A stretch of 64,000 bases of DNA. Origin: Desulfurococcaceae archaeon. GTDB lineage: Archaea; Thermoproteota; Thermoprotei_A; Sulfolobales; Ignisphaeraceae. The position numbers and the translations under genes were made by a program. Under the pieces are notes generated by a model. It made no database searches, was not told the DNA's origin, and worked only from the letters and a program-made list of their open reading frames with translations. The stretch is from positions 108,384 through 172,383 of the forward strand of contig JAJHRF010000001.1 of the NCBI GenBank assembly GCA_020832925.1. The letters are read 5' to 3'. This document shows positions 46,590-55,578 of the stretch, piece after piece (position 1 is the first letter of the stretch; each line of letters opens with the position of its first letter).

Positions 46590-47846
46590 TTGTCAGGGTT
46601 AAGGATCTCTATAATACCTGTTGGTGGGGAAGCAGTTAGGCTTAGACCTCTTACTGTGGAGACATCGAAAGCTTTAGTACGTATTCTTAATAGACCTATA
46701 CTTGAGTTCATAATTCTAGAGCTTGCTATGAATGGTATTGAAGAAGTTTACCTAGGAGTTCGGGGATACTATAATTATAGAGCTGTGCATGACTATTTTA
46801 GGGAAGGATACTGGTTGAGAACTAAATACCCTTTCATTGATCACGATGTTAGAATACGCTATATGCCTAGATATGAAACATCTGGAAATGCTGAAGCAGT
46901 GAAAATCACTGTGGAATACTACAATATAAAAGAACCTTTTATTGTTGTTCAATGTGATAATATTTTCAAACTAGATCTGAAGAAAGTATTTGAATTCCAT
47001 AGAAATGTCGGTGCTGATATGACTATAGTCTTGAAAGAGGTAGAAGATGTTACAGGTTTTGGTGTAGCTGAGATAGATAGTGAATATAGGATAAAGAGAT
47101 TTGTTGAGAAACCGAGACCAGAAGAAGCTCCTAGCAACCTAGTTAACACCGGTATATACTTAATAGAGCCTACGGTGATAGAGTTCTTCAAAACATCTCA
47201 AGGGCAAGAACTTCTGAAAACTGGTAAAACGGATTTTGGTCAACATGTAATTCCCAAGCTTATTGAGCTTGGGTATAAGGTCTACGGATATGTATTGAAC
47301 GAAGGTTACTGGTTTGATGTAGGTACTCCTGAAAGATATCTAGAAGCAATGAAATTCTTACTAAATCTAAGAGATTACAGAGTACTTGAAGCAGAGGAAA
47401 AGTTACCTGGAGTCTATATGCAAGGGAAATCACCTAAGTCAAGAGAATTCCACGAGGATATAGTAATGAAAGCAAGAAAAGCAATGCTGAAATTTTCAAA
47501 TGTTGTATTGATAGGTAGGCATACAACTATAGGTGAAAACACGTTTATAGAGAATACCTCTATCGATAACTACTGTATAATAGGATCGAATACCTATATA
47601 TCAAGTTCAGCTATAATGGATAGAAGCTATATAGGAGATGAGGTAAAGATAATAAACTCGATAATTGGAAGACATGTTTACGTAGGAAGAAAAACTACAA
47701 TAATCAACAGTTACATTGGGGATAATGTTTACATAGGTGAGAACAGTAAACTCGTTAACGTTAAGGTATGGCCTCACGAGAGAATACCTCCCTATGCACA
47801 TATAGAGAATTACGAAATTAAGCCTCACTACATAAGTATTACATAG
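46590..47846 (+). CDS. Sugar-nucleotide transferase with left-handed beta-helix repeats
   Basis: This 418-residue protein has an N-terminal nucleotidyltransferase domain (IIPVGGEAVRLRPLTVETSK, about 8-27) and a C-terminal left-handed beta-helix built of hexapeptides (about 300-395). It should make a nucleotide sugar such as ADP- or UDP-glucose from sugar-1-phosphate. The usual GxGTRLxPLT loop reads GGEAVRLRPLT, with GT replaced by AV. The start is TTG 46590, which follows AAGGGATACC. It is divergent from glgA and probably part of glucan synthesis. Confidence 0.85.
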   Translation: MSGLRISIIPVGGEAVRLRPLTVETSKALVRILNRPILEFIILELAMNGIEEVYLGVRGYYNYRAVHDYFREGYWLRTKYPFIDHDVRIRYMPRYETSGNAEAVKITVEYYNIKEPFIVVQCDNIFKLDLKKVFEFHRNVGADMTIVLKEVEDVTGFGVAEIDSEYRIKRFVEKPRPEEAPSNLVNTGIYLIEPTVIEFFKTSQGQELLKTGKTDFGQHVIPKLIELGYKVYGYVLNEGYWFDVGTPERYLEAMKFLLNLRDYRVLEAEEKLPGVYMQGKSPKSREFHEDIVMKARKAMLKFSNVVLIGRHTTIGENTFIENTSIDNYCIIGSNTYISSSAIMDRSYIGDEVKIINSIIGRHVYVGRKTTIINSYIGDNVYIGENSKLVNVKVWPHERIPPYAHIENYEIKPHYISIT

Positions 47847-47945
47847 TAACGTATGTTTTAATGCTCAGTATTTCAGATTAAGTTAACATCTAGATAGAAA
47901 ACTGTTTTTAACAAAGACCTAAAGGTTTATTTAAGTCAGTCTCTA

Positions 47946-47977
47946 TGAAGTATCTACAGATCTGTAGCAATACTTCA
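47946..47977. repeat. Near-perfect inverted repeat between convergent genes
   Basis: TGAAGTAT (47946-47953), CTACAGA, TCTGTAG, a two-base bulge CA, then ATACTTCA (47970-47977) form a 15-bp stem interrupted only by a bulge and with no loop. It lies in the gap between the convergent nucleotidyltransferase and TadC-like genes, so it could be a bidirectional terminator, a protein-binding palindrome or a small element end. Confidence 0.5.
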
Positions 47978-48070
47978 GATCATAATTATTTAATAGATGG
48001 TAAGAACATCTGTATAACGTTTTGAGAGGAGCTTCGGTTACGTAGAGATTAAATGTAGGATGGGGTAGAG

Positions 48071-49531
48071 TTAGGATATTAGAAAGGTATATATCAACGT
48101 TGCTATACCGGGTAATAGTGTTGATATATTTCCTCCTGTTGCTAGCTTAGATGCTATGTATGCGAAGCTAAGCGTCGTTATGTAGCCCATCACTATGATC
48201 AAGCCTGTTTGTCTAAAGGTTTCTCCTAGTTGTAGAGTTGCTACAGCTAGAAATGGTGAAACTATCGTTGTTATAAGCATTATAAGCATGTATATCGAGG
48301 TTCTTCTCTTTATTCTCTGAACCTCGAAAATGAATAATACGAATAATTCAAGCACATTCGGATCTACATCTCCAATAAGTTTAAAGAATTCTGTGGATTC
48401 CTTTATGTAGTCAGCAAGCCACGGTCTAACAGCTTTTCTTGTTAAATCATATAGCTTTTCATCTCTATATAGATACATTGATCTATAAACTCTTACATGG
48501 TTAGCTATGCTTTCTACAATATCGTTGAGGTTCAGGTTAAGAGCTCTAAATATTGATATAAAACTTGGAGCTCCAAATATTATTGATGTAACTGCGACAA
48601 TACTTGCTAAATCTTTGAACATGCGTATATTATTAGTTGATAACAGTAGTACTACGGGTAATGTAAGCATAGTTGCACCTATAGCGAACAGTAGTCTATA
48701 TAAGGACATAGTTTTCTTTTCTATGATTACCCTAGATGCTAGAGGATAGCTCGGCATAAGAGTGCACATAACTACTGTTACAATAGCTATTATGCCCGGT
48801 ATAGCTAAAAGCCAAGTAGGGGTCTCAGTAGAAGTCCTGAGTTCTGCTATTTCTATTGTGTATAACATAGTTATTGAAATTAAGATTACAGGTAGCAATG
48901 CGAATAACATGGACGTCGTCATCACAAGCATCATTCTAATAGTCATGCTTTTCTCAAATTCTACCTCAGCTGTCTTAACGAAGTCTATAGCTCTATCGCG
49001 TAGATACTGTAGAGCTGTTCCACTTGCAAGCGTAGATACATACTCTAATATGAATAACCTCCCTCTTCCTTTGAGCATCCTAGATAGAAGCCTAAGACTA
49101 TCTAATGCACCTAAAGTTTCGCTTAACAACCAGAATCTTTCCGCAAGGATCTTAAACGCCTTGAAAACCTTTGTCTTGATCAAGAACTTCAAGGCTTCAA
49201 TAAGCTCTGTACCAGTGTTAGCTACTCCAGCAACCATCGCCACTACAAACGGCATCTCCTCCTCAATATTTTTGCTAAAGTTATGCACAGAGGTAACAAC
49301 ATCTATCATCGTTAGCCAGGGGGCTGTAGCTAAGATAACTATTATTGCTATACCTAGTAATGGATCTTCGAAAAATGGGTAGAGCACTAAGTAACTTACT
49401 AAAGTTAGTATAGGCGATGCTACAATGGCTATCTTAACTCTTTTCTCAGCAGACACATACTTCTTGATGTCTCCTGTGGTAAGAGCTACCTGTTCTCTGT
49501 ACCACCTAACCAGCTTACCTAGGAAGCTCAC
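48071..49531 (-). CDS. Type IV pilus assembly membrane protein (TadC/FlaJ/PilC-like)
   Basis: This 486-residue protein has two copies of the T2SF membrane module, with about eight helices. It is the membrane platform of an archaeal type IV pilus. Repeated cytoplasmic segments are EEMPFVVAMVAGVANTGTEL and, in the second half, NLNDIVESIANHV. The start is GTG 49531, with AAGGTG a few bases upstream and 11 bases after the ATPase stop, so the two are translated as a unit. Confidence 0.88.
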   Translation of the reverse strand: MSFLGKLVRWYREQVALTTGDIKKYVSAEKRVKIAIVASPILTLVSYLVLYPFFEDPLLGIAIIVILATAPWLTMIDVVTSVHNFSKNIEEEMPFVVAMVAGVANTGTELIEALKFLIKTKVFKAFKILAERFWLLSETLGALDSLRLLSRMLKGRGRLFILEYVSTLASGTALQYLRDRAIDFVKTAEVEFEKSMTIRMMLVMTTSMLFALLPVILISITMLYTIEIAELRTSTETPTWLLAIPGIIAIVTVVMCTLMPSYPLASRVIIEKKTMSLYRLLFAIGATMLTLPVVLLLSTNNIRMFKDLASIVAVTSIIFGAPSFISIFRALNLNLNDIVESIANHVRVYRSMYLYRDEKLYDLTRKAVRPWLADYIKESTEFFKLIGDVDPNVLELFVLFIFEVQRIKRRTSIYMLIMLITTIVSPFLAVATLQLGETFRQTGLIIVMGYITTLSFAYIASKLATGGNISTLLPGIATLIYTFLIS

Positions 49532-49542
49532 TGTTCAACACC

Positions 49543-51057
49543 TTACAGCGACTTGATAAGTTTCTCAACAGGTACCTCAGACTTAAGCTTCAGCTCATTC
49601 CACCTCTTAACGCGTTGCACAAGTTCTTCGAAGCTAATGCTCATACCGTCTTGCTGCCTATCCCAAACAATGTTTGTCAGAATCTTATCGTGTTCATGAT
49701 CATATATGAACTCAACTATCTGCTTCAGTTGCCTTCTAGGCTTCTCTCCATAGCCCATCAAGGCAACGAAGTTGAACATACCGATCTGCGAAGGTGCGAG
49801 CCCTATTGGTGGTGATGAGAACCTCACAATCACTTCCTGAGCTGACCCACCATGCCATGTACATAGACCTCCTAGACCTGTTAACATTGCTTGTACTAAA
49901 ACCTTAGCTTCCACACCTCTAACCTCTCCAACCACAATAAGCTTTGTAGCTGAAGCTCTTAAAGCAGCTTTAGCTAAGTCAAACAAATCTACCTTTACAT
50001 TGCCTAGCTCAAACGTTGTATACCTTGTCCAAGAACTACCGGGTAGTGGGTCTATCTCACCTGTATCCTCTATTATAGCTACCTTCCACCCTAGAGGAAC
50101 GAAAGAATAGAGAATGCTCCTAAGTAGTGTTGTTTTTCCGCTACCAGGTGGACCTGCAATAATTAAAGATCCTCTTGAATATATAACGACTTTAAGTAGT
50201 TTCGCAACACTTTCAGGTAGAACACCTTGCTCAGCCATCTGAGCGATTGATGGTGGTACAGACATCCTCTTCCTAATCACGGTTTCAGGTCTTCGTACAG
50301 TTGAGATTATGTAATGGACTAGGTGAACTCTATGACCACCATCTCTCGGGGGTAGCTGTGTATCTACAATGGGGTTGGATACAGATATGTATGTACCACA
50401 TTTTGTCGCTATGATTTGCTGCAATTCGATTACTTCCTCCATAGTCTTGAGGTAGACATTAGTAGGTATGAAGTCTATGTTTGGGTACCTCTCTAAATAG
50501 CTATGCTTAACCCATACCACTCCAGCACCATTAATCGCTATGTCGGTTACATAGGGATCTTGCAGAAAAACTTCTAGCTGTTTGTAACCTACAGTAGATC
50601 TTAGAGCAAAGAGTGCTTCCGAAATCATACCCCTCGGTATCTTAAGAACAGCTGTCAAGATGTCAGCTAAATTGTTTCCTTTCTTCATAAGGGCTATGAT
50701 ATCGTCTAACTTGGTCTCAACTAACGTAAAGAGATCTTCGCTAATCAATGGTTTAATGAGGTACATAAACTCCATAGGCTTTGCCTCAATTATCGATACC
50801 CTCCAGCAACCAACGTTATAACTTAGGATCTCGTTACCCAATAATGTCTCTACCTTCAGGGCTTCAGTAATAGCTACATTTCTTTTCCTAGATTTAAATC
50901 TAAACAAATTTTGAATCATACCTAAAATTTTCAACTTGTTAAGTAAGTGATTAGATACTTTAGTCGTGCTCCCAGGTCTCAGTACATCCTCTGTTCTTAT
51001 AATGACAAGGTTATCGAGTTCTTGTAGAGCTTCTTTGAAGAACTCCTTGAATTTCAT
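49543..51057 (-). CDS. Type IV pilus assembly ATPase (GspE/TadA family)
   Basis: This 504-residue ATPase powers pilin assembly. The Walker A motif is IAGPPGSGKTTLL, followed by the Asp box DTGEIDP, the Walker B region LIVVGEVRG and a His-box-like TWHGGSAQEVIVRF. The N-terminal 150 residues are unlike other archaeal ATPases and may contact the membrane partner. A GLGGLCTWHGG near the end is typical. It is followed immediately by the TadC-like gene. Confidence 0.92.
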   Translation of the reverse strand: MKFKEFFKEALQELDNLVIIRTEDVLRPGSTTKVSNHLLNKLKILGMIQNLFRFKSRKRNVAITEALKVETLLGNEILSYNVGCWRVSIIEAKPMEFMYLIKPLISEDLFTLVETKLDDIIALMKKGNNLADILTAVLKIPRGMISEALFALRSTVGYKQLEVFLQDPYVTDIAINGAGVVWVKHSYLERYPNIDFIPTNVYLKTMEEVIELQQIIATKCGTYISVSNPIVDTQLPPRDGGHRVHLVHYIISTVRRPETVIRKRMSVPPSIAQMAEQGVLPESVAKLLKVVIYSRGSLIIAGPPGSGKTTLLRSILYSFVPLGWKVAIIEDTGEIDPLPGSSWTRYTTFELGNVKVDLFDLAKAALRASATKLIVVGEVRGVEAKVLVQAMLTGLGGLCTWHGGSAQEVIVRFSSPPIGLAPSQIGMFNFVALMGYGEKPRRQLKQIVEFIYDHEHDKILTNIVWDRQQDGMSISFEELVQRVKRWNELKLKSEVPVEKLIKSL

Positions 51058-51066
51058 AAAGCTTCC

Positions 51067-51810
51067 CTAAAGTTCAAATTCAATCCTTACAACCATGTTA
51101 TTATTTAATATCTCTATGTACAGATATTTCGGGTAATCATTCTCCTCGACTAAGAACTTAAGTTCTACGAATCCATAACTACCTGGAGCAATAAAGTTTT
51201 TATCCATATTAAGTTCTGCAAGTCCATATGATCTGCCTGAGATAGTAACTAATATTATCTTTGAGAACATTGCTGAATCAATAACTCTAGCCCATGGAGC
51301 GTTGTTATGGAATTGAAGAACTATGACAATAACTGTGTAATTAGTAGTCATACTAAAAACATTATTTTCTATAGTTAGAGTGCTAAGGTTAGTCATGGCT
51401 TGTCTATAGCTCGTAGCGATTGAGATACTCCATCCATTGATATCTATACTACCTCCTTTTGCGATCTTTACAAACGGTGTAGTAATCATTGTAGCAGGGA
51501 TATTGATAGTTAAAGTTATAGTCCTCGTAATAGTTATTGTAGTAGGTATGAATACTGTTGTTACAGCTGTTGTAGTTGTAGGTAAAGTGGTTGTGACGAT
51601 ATGTGTAGAGGTCTCAATAATAGTTTTAGTTACGATTGTTGTATTGGTAGTAGTTAAAGTTTCTGTCAGTAATAAAGGTACTTGCTTAATTATCGTCTTA
51701 GTCTTTGTGAAGCCTAAGTTAGGGAAATAGAGAGTACCGCCTACAAAACCTATCAAAAATGTTATTACAGCTGTAACGATCAAAAGAACTAAGCCTTTAC
51801 TAAGCTTCAA
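51067..51810 (-). CDS. Membrane-anchored Thr-rich surface protein
   Basis: This 247-residue protein has an N-terminal transmembrane anchor (VLLIVTAVITFLIGFVGGTLYF), then a stalk of about 80 residues that is almost half Thr, and a C-terminal beta-rich domain of about 110 residues (DUF4352-like pattern, for example VIVLQFHNNAPWARVI). The stalk is likely O-glycosylated and lifts the domain off the membrane. It sits between the pilin and the ATPase, 9 bases upstream of the latter, which suggests it is part of the pilus system. No function is established. Confidence 0.68.
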   Translation of the reverse strand: MKLSKGLVLLIVTAVITFLIGFVGGTLYFPNLGFTKTKTIIKQVPLLLTETLTTTNTTIVTKTIIETSTHIVTTTLPTTTTAVTTVFIPTTITITRTITLTINIPATMITTPFVKIAKGGSIDINGWSISIATSYRQAMTNLSTLTIENNVFSMTTNYTVIVIVLQFHNNAPWARVIDSAMFSKIILVTISGRSYGLAELNMDKNFIAPGSYGFVELKFLVEENDYPKYLYIEILNNNMVVRIEFEL

Positions 51811-51920
51811 ATCCTAGATCCCATAATAATGAGTACTTATAAACTGATCTTAAAGAATCAGAAAGAGAAGGTAAATTAAAAAAGAATTTGTTCTTAAGTT
51901 ATAGACTTAGATTCTTAATG

Positions 51921-52466
51921 TTAATACTGAACACCGCCGACTGCTTGTATCTTTGTTGTTGCTCTGGTTGTGCTATCGGTTAGCTGCACTATTATGGTTT
52001 TTGGAGGGTTGGTGCTCGGCGAAGATACTGTGAATATCATCGTTATATCAGACTTAGGGCCTATGGTTACAGGAGCTGTTGTCGGGGTTCTAACAGCTAC
52101 ACCTGTGCTCGGTACTGAACCTGTTGCTGTTACTGTTGGGGAGCCTGTTGTTGGGTAGTTTATCAGTATATAGCTACCGTCGTTCATCGTAACCTCAGAC
52201 GCGTTGAGGAATATAGCTCTATCTAGGTTGTTCTTGATACGTACAGTAACTATCCATAGATTGCCTCCATAGGTTGCTGACCACTCTGCTGCTGCCATCT
52301 CAGTCGTAGGGGTCTTAGCCATCTGTGCAGAGAGCCAAGCTCTAATCGCCAGTCCTGCAACCACAGCTATAACAACTATTATCAATATCGTTACTATCTC
52401 GCTGAGACCTTTCCTTAAAATTCTGTTATTCTTATTCTTATTAGTCAATATATTCATCATACTCAT
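51921..52466 (-). CDS. Archaeal type IV pilin (class III signal peptide)
   Basis: This 181-residue protein has a basic head and RKGLSEIVTILIIVVIAVVAGLAI, a class III signal peptide cut by the PibD-type peptidase after KG. The hydrophobic helix polymerises as the pilus core, and the Thr/Ser-rich globular head (about 65-181) is exposed. It heads the leftward pilus operon with its own TATA box. The start is ATG 52466; the run MSMMNILTNKNKNNR makes later Met starts possible. Confidence 0.9.
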   Translation of the reverse strand: MSMMNILTNKNKNNRILRKGLSEIVTILIIVVIAVVAGLAIRAWLSAQMAKTPTTEMAAAEWSATYGGNLWIVTVRIKNNLDRAIFLNASEVTMNDGSYILINYPTTGSPTVTATGSVPSTGVAVRTPTTAPVTIGPKSDITMIFTVSSPSTNPPKTIIVQLTDSTTRATTKIQAVGGVQY

Positions 52467-52494
52467 GGATCTGCTTACCCCACCATATTTACAG

Positions 52495-52504
52495 TATTTA
52501 TAAA
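52495..52504 (-). promoter_or_regulatory. TATA box of the pilin operon
   Basis: On the minus strand TTTATAAATA covers 52504-52495, centred about 34 bases before the pilin ATG. The transcript would begin around 52474, giving a very short or nearly leaderless message. Confidence 0.6.
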
Positions 52505-53022
52505 CCGATCATGATAATCAAAGATTTCAACAATTTGTAAATTTCAATAATACTATTATAGAGTAATTATAGGTTGGACATCGATGTAGTGTTAATTATG
52601 TAAAAATTCATGATTCTTAATGTAATTATTTACACATTCCTTAAATCCATACCTTCACTTATTTGTAGCTTAACTTGAATTAAAAAGTTGTTCTGTACAT
52701 ACATAACATACATACTAAAAGTTGATCAAACTTTGAGGTAATTTTGCTTCTACATAATTTCAGAATAGTCCTCCCTTTACTAAGCTTATTTCCTCTATCT
52801 CTTTCAACATATGTTAAGATTTTATTTTCAATACATTCACCTCAGTAAGTTTCGATAAAGTACACCTGAGGTATTAAGTTCTACAACCATGAACATAATA
52901 CTGTAATAATATCATGGGTTATCTAGAATACTTTTCAAAGCCAGCCCCTCTTTGTCTATGATGTACAGAGCATACGGATTCCCGATACAATGTCTAGAAC
53001 ATCTAATACAATGAAATGAACA

Positions 53023-53032
53023 CTATATAAAT
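53023..53032 (+). promoter_or_regulatory. TATA box of the VirB4-like gene
   Basis: CTATATAAAT at 53023-53032 is a strong archaeal TATA element. Transcription would begin near 53050, at or next to the GTG start at 53049, so this mRNA is probably leaderless. Confidence 0.65.
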
Positions 53033-53048
53033 CTTTAATCCTTATCTG

Positions 53049-54956
53049 GTGAACACAGTTTTGAATTCAACATACGTTGCTCAAACAGCTAAACAAAGAA
53101 ATAATTCATACATATGGTATAAATTATCGGGGTCTCCATTTAAAGTTCTTAATGATATTGAAAGAGATGAATTATTAAGGAATTTCTCGGAAATGCTTAG
53201 TATTGTTAAACAAGGAGTTTTGCTTGTTAGAAAAAGATTAAGGAGATTTTTGTATAAGGATTACGAGTTTAATGTTTCTCAATACAATTTTTTCTTAGGA
53301 GTTCAGAACCCTATCAAAATACCTTTATTTGATGCTGTTAAGGTGAAGAACCTTAGTAGACCTAAGGTTGAATGTTATGTAAATACGAAAACTCTTTTAC
53401 TAGAAGGTGAACTTTTTGCCAGAGTTATGTATGTCTATAGTTATCCAGAAACTTTTCCAGAGGCTTTTCTCTATACTATTCTTCCACTAGTTGATGAAGT
53501 GATATTGTTTTTTAAAGTAACGCCTAAGCATACATTTTTAAGTATCTTAAATAATATCAGGAAAAGAAGAGCTTTAACGAAGGATATAGAGCATCAAAAT
53601 ATTGATGAAATTATTCAGAGCATTATGAAGGGTAATGAGTTATTTGAGCTTTATTTAGCGTTTATTTTAATTGATAAAAACATAGAATCTCTAAATGAGC
53701 GTGAAAAGAAGCTTAAGTCTTATCTAAATTCTCTTGGTATAGTTGCAGAATCTCTTCCTGCACCTTTACAAAAATCGTTATACAATTTCTCAACATGTAG
53801 TTGGATTTTCTGTATAGATGGAGTCTACGTTGATTCTGAATCACTTAAAGCTTTATACATGCTCATCGACGAGAATATTTATGAACCTAGTGGCGTTTTC
53901 ATTGGCGTTAGTGATGCTGGTAATCCCGTTGTTATAGATGTTTGGAATAGAAGAAATACTAATTTCATTGTATGTGGTGCTCCAAGTAGTGGAAAGTCTA
54001 CATTTACTAAAATTTTCTTGAAACGTTTAATTGAGAAGTCTAGAGAAGAAGGTATTGAGGTGCCAGTAATAGGTATAGATTTAAGATCTGAATATACAAG
54101 GATAGCATCATTGCTAAGAGCAAAGGTTTTCGAGATTGTGGAGATACCTGGTAAAGGTTTGAATAGATCTTTAGGGTTAGACCCTATAAAACTTATGAAA
54201 ATGAGGATTTTAACTATAGGAGAAGTTGTAGAGATATTGTTGGACCTCTATAGAATTCCAACTAAATACCAAGATTTGCTGAAGAAGTTGTTGATATCTT
54301 TAGAAGCTCAGGTTAAAGATTTTCAAGATTTCGTGATAGCCATAGATATAGAGGCGGAGAGAAGGAGATCACCCAGGATAAGAACCTTGGTTGAATACTT
54401 GGCAGAGGCTGTGGTACGACCTGAAGCAGATGTTTTCAGAGGAGAGTTGCCGGAAATTAAAGATTCTATTATTTTCAGTCTTAAAGATGTTGAAAGTTGG
54501 AGATTGAAGGTGTTGATACAAACGTTCATAACAGCGTTTATATATTCGCAGTTACTCGCAAAAAATCAAACTTCGATACTCTTTATTGACGATATTACAT
54601 CCTTAGTGAAGTTTAAATCTTTAACAAATCATATTAAAGATCTCGTTAAGAAAGGTAAGAAATGTAGAGTTATTCTTATGGTTATTGGTGGATCAGTTAA
54701 AGATTTAGTTCAAAATATTTACGGAAAAACTTTGCTGAAGCAAGCATCTACAGTCTTAGTCTTTAGGCACGAATCTGAAGCTAAAAATGAATTGAAGGAG
54801 GTTCTCGGATTAACAGATACAGAGATTGAGTACCTTACACAGGCGCCTGTAGGTTCAGGAATACTCAAAGTAGATAACAAACGAGTATTAGTGAAAGTCA
54901 TACTTACTGAGGAAGAACTTCAACTAGTTAATGTTGCATCAAGCCAAGGATTATGA
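53049..54956 (+). CDS. VirB4/CedB-like conjugation-type ATPase
   Basis: This 635-residue ATPase has the build of VirB4/TraC proteins: an N-terminal domain of about 250 residues, with the family-type EREKKLKSYLNSLGIVAESL, then the RecA-like core. Walker A is GAPSSGKS at 310-317 and Walker B is ILFIDDI with Asp at 514 and 515, where Glu or Asp-Glu is usual. VirB4 family members power conjugation, and in crenarchaea CedB drives DNA import. It is leaderless from GTG 53049. It lies beside a type IV pilus set. Confidence 0.8.
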   Translation: MNTVLNSTYVAQTAKQRNNSYIWYKLSGSPFKVLNDIERDELLRNFSEMLSIVKQGVLLVRKRLRRFLYKDYEFNVSQYNFFLGVQNPIKIPLFDAVKVKNLSRPKVECYVNTKTLLLEGELFARVMYVYSYPETFPEAFLYTILPLVDEVILFFKVTPKHTFLSILNNIRKRRALTKDIEHQNIDEIIQSIMKGNELFELYLAFILIDKNIESLNEREKKLKSYLNSLGIVAESLPAPLQKSLYNFSTCSWIFCIDGVYVDSESLKALYMLIDENIYEPSGVFIGVSDAGNPVVIDVWNRRNTNFIVCGAPSSGKSTFTKIFLKRLIEKSREEGIEVPVIGIDLRSEYTRIASLLRAKVFEIVEIPGKGLNRSLGLDPIKLMKMRILTIGEVVEILLDLYRIPTKYQDLLKKLLISLEAQVKDFQDFVIAIDIEAERRRSPRIRTLVEYLAEAVVRPEADVFRGELPEIKDSIIFSLKDVESWRLKVLIQTFITAFIYSQLLAKNQTSILFIDDITSLVKFKSLTNHIKDLVKKGKKCRVILMVIGGSVKDLVQNIYGKTLLKQASTVLVFRHESEAKNELKEVLGLTDTEIEYLTQAPVGSGILKVDNKRVLVKVILTEEELQLVNVASSQGL

Positions 54957-55065
54957 AATACGTAGCTATGTTCAAGTCATAGACTTATAGATAAGTTGAT
55001 CACTATCTAGGATCTTCAAATGATCATCACTAAAAGATTTTCTGTAAATGTTTGGGTGGGAATGT

Positions 55066-55578
55066 ATGAGTTTGCGAACTGTTAAATTTAAGTATCTTCA
55101 TAAGAACTCAATATCTTCGAATAGAATCTTCGTCTCTATAAAGACTATATTGTATTTTGTTTTTGGCATCATAATGTTGTGGATGGCAACTATCTCAAGA
55201 AGTTTAACTATATTTGCATTTTCGTTATCTATACTTTCATTTGGAATAATTTCAGCTATTTTCAATAAGAGTTCATGTTCGTTGGAAGCAAAAGTGGTAT
55301 TATCTATAATGGCATTAATAAGCTCTATATGGAAATTAGGACTAGGGAGGGAGGTGAAGAGGTGGAAGTTTTTAAGTCTTGGAGCTATAGTTATAGGTCT
55401 TCTACTTTTCACGCTATCTATATTTACACTTTTTGGTTTCAATACCCCTTTGGCGATTTTAGGAGTCTATGGGTTAATGATATCAACATTAGTAGCGGCT
55501 ATGATTGAAATCATAGGCTTTTTTGTATTCCTTTTCGGAATTTTTGGAAATGTGATTAAGAAGAGGGGTAGGAAATGA
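55066..55578 (+). CDS. Four-helix membrane protein
   Basis: This protein of about 170 residues has a basic N-terminal tail and four hydrophobic helices: SIKTILYFVFGIIMLWMATI, SLTIFAFSLSILSFGII, ILSLGAIVIGLLLFTLS-like and AAMIEIIGFFVFLFGIF. It is likely a membrane partner of the preceding VirB4-like ATPase. It is only loosely reminiscent of Ced channel proteins, and no match is claimed. ATG 55066 with GGTGG upstream is preferred over ATG 55048. It ends in an ATGA overlap with the next gene. Confidence 0.68.
   Translation: MSLRTVKFKYLHKNSISSNRIFVSIKTILYFVFGIIMLWMATISRSLTIFAFSLSILSFGIISAIFNKSSCSLEAKVVLSIMALISSIWKLGLGREVKRWKFLSLGAIVIGLLLFTLSIFTLFGFNTPLAILGVYGLMISTLVAAMIEIIGFFVFLFGIFGNVIKKRGRK

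Larger units (their letters stand above)
52467..53048. other. Divergent intergenic region between pilin and VirB4-like ATPase
   Basis: This 582-base AT-rich gap has no convincing gene. It holds the two opposed promoters described separately and an inverted repeat ACCTCAG (52839-52845) / CTGAGGT (52866-52872); the right half is itself an ACCTGAGGT palindrome. The pair may be an operator controlling one or both gene sets. A GGTGGGG ribosome-binding-like motif is at about 52478-52484 for the pilin. Confidence 0.45.

Noticed and set aside
51437..51730. Plus-strand Val-rich frame of 97 codons opposite the Thr-rich protein
   Set aside because: It is the complement of ACN/Thr codons read as Val/Gly; the minus-strand protein has an anchor and a domain.
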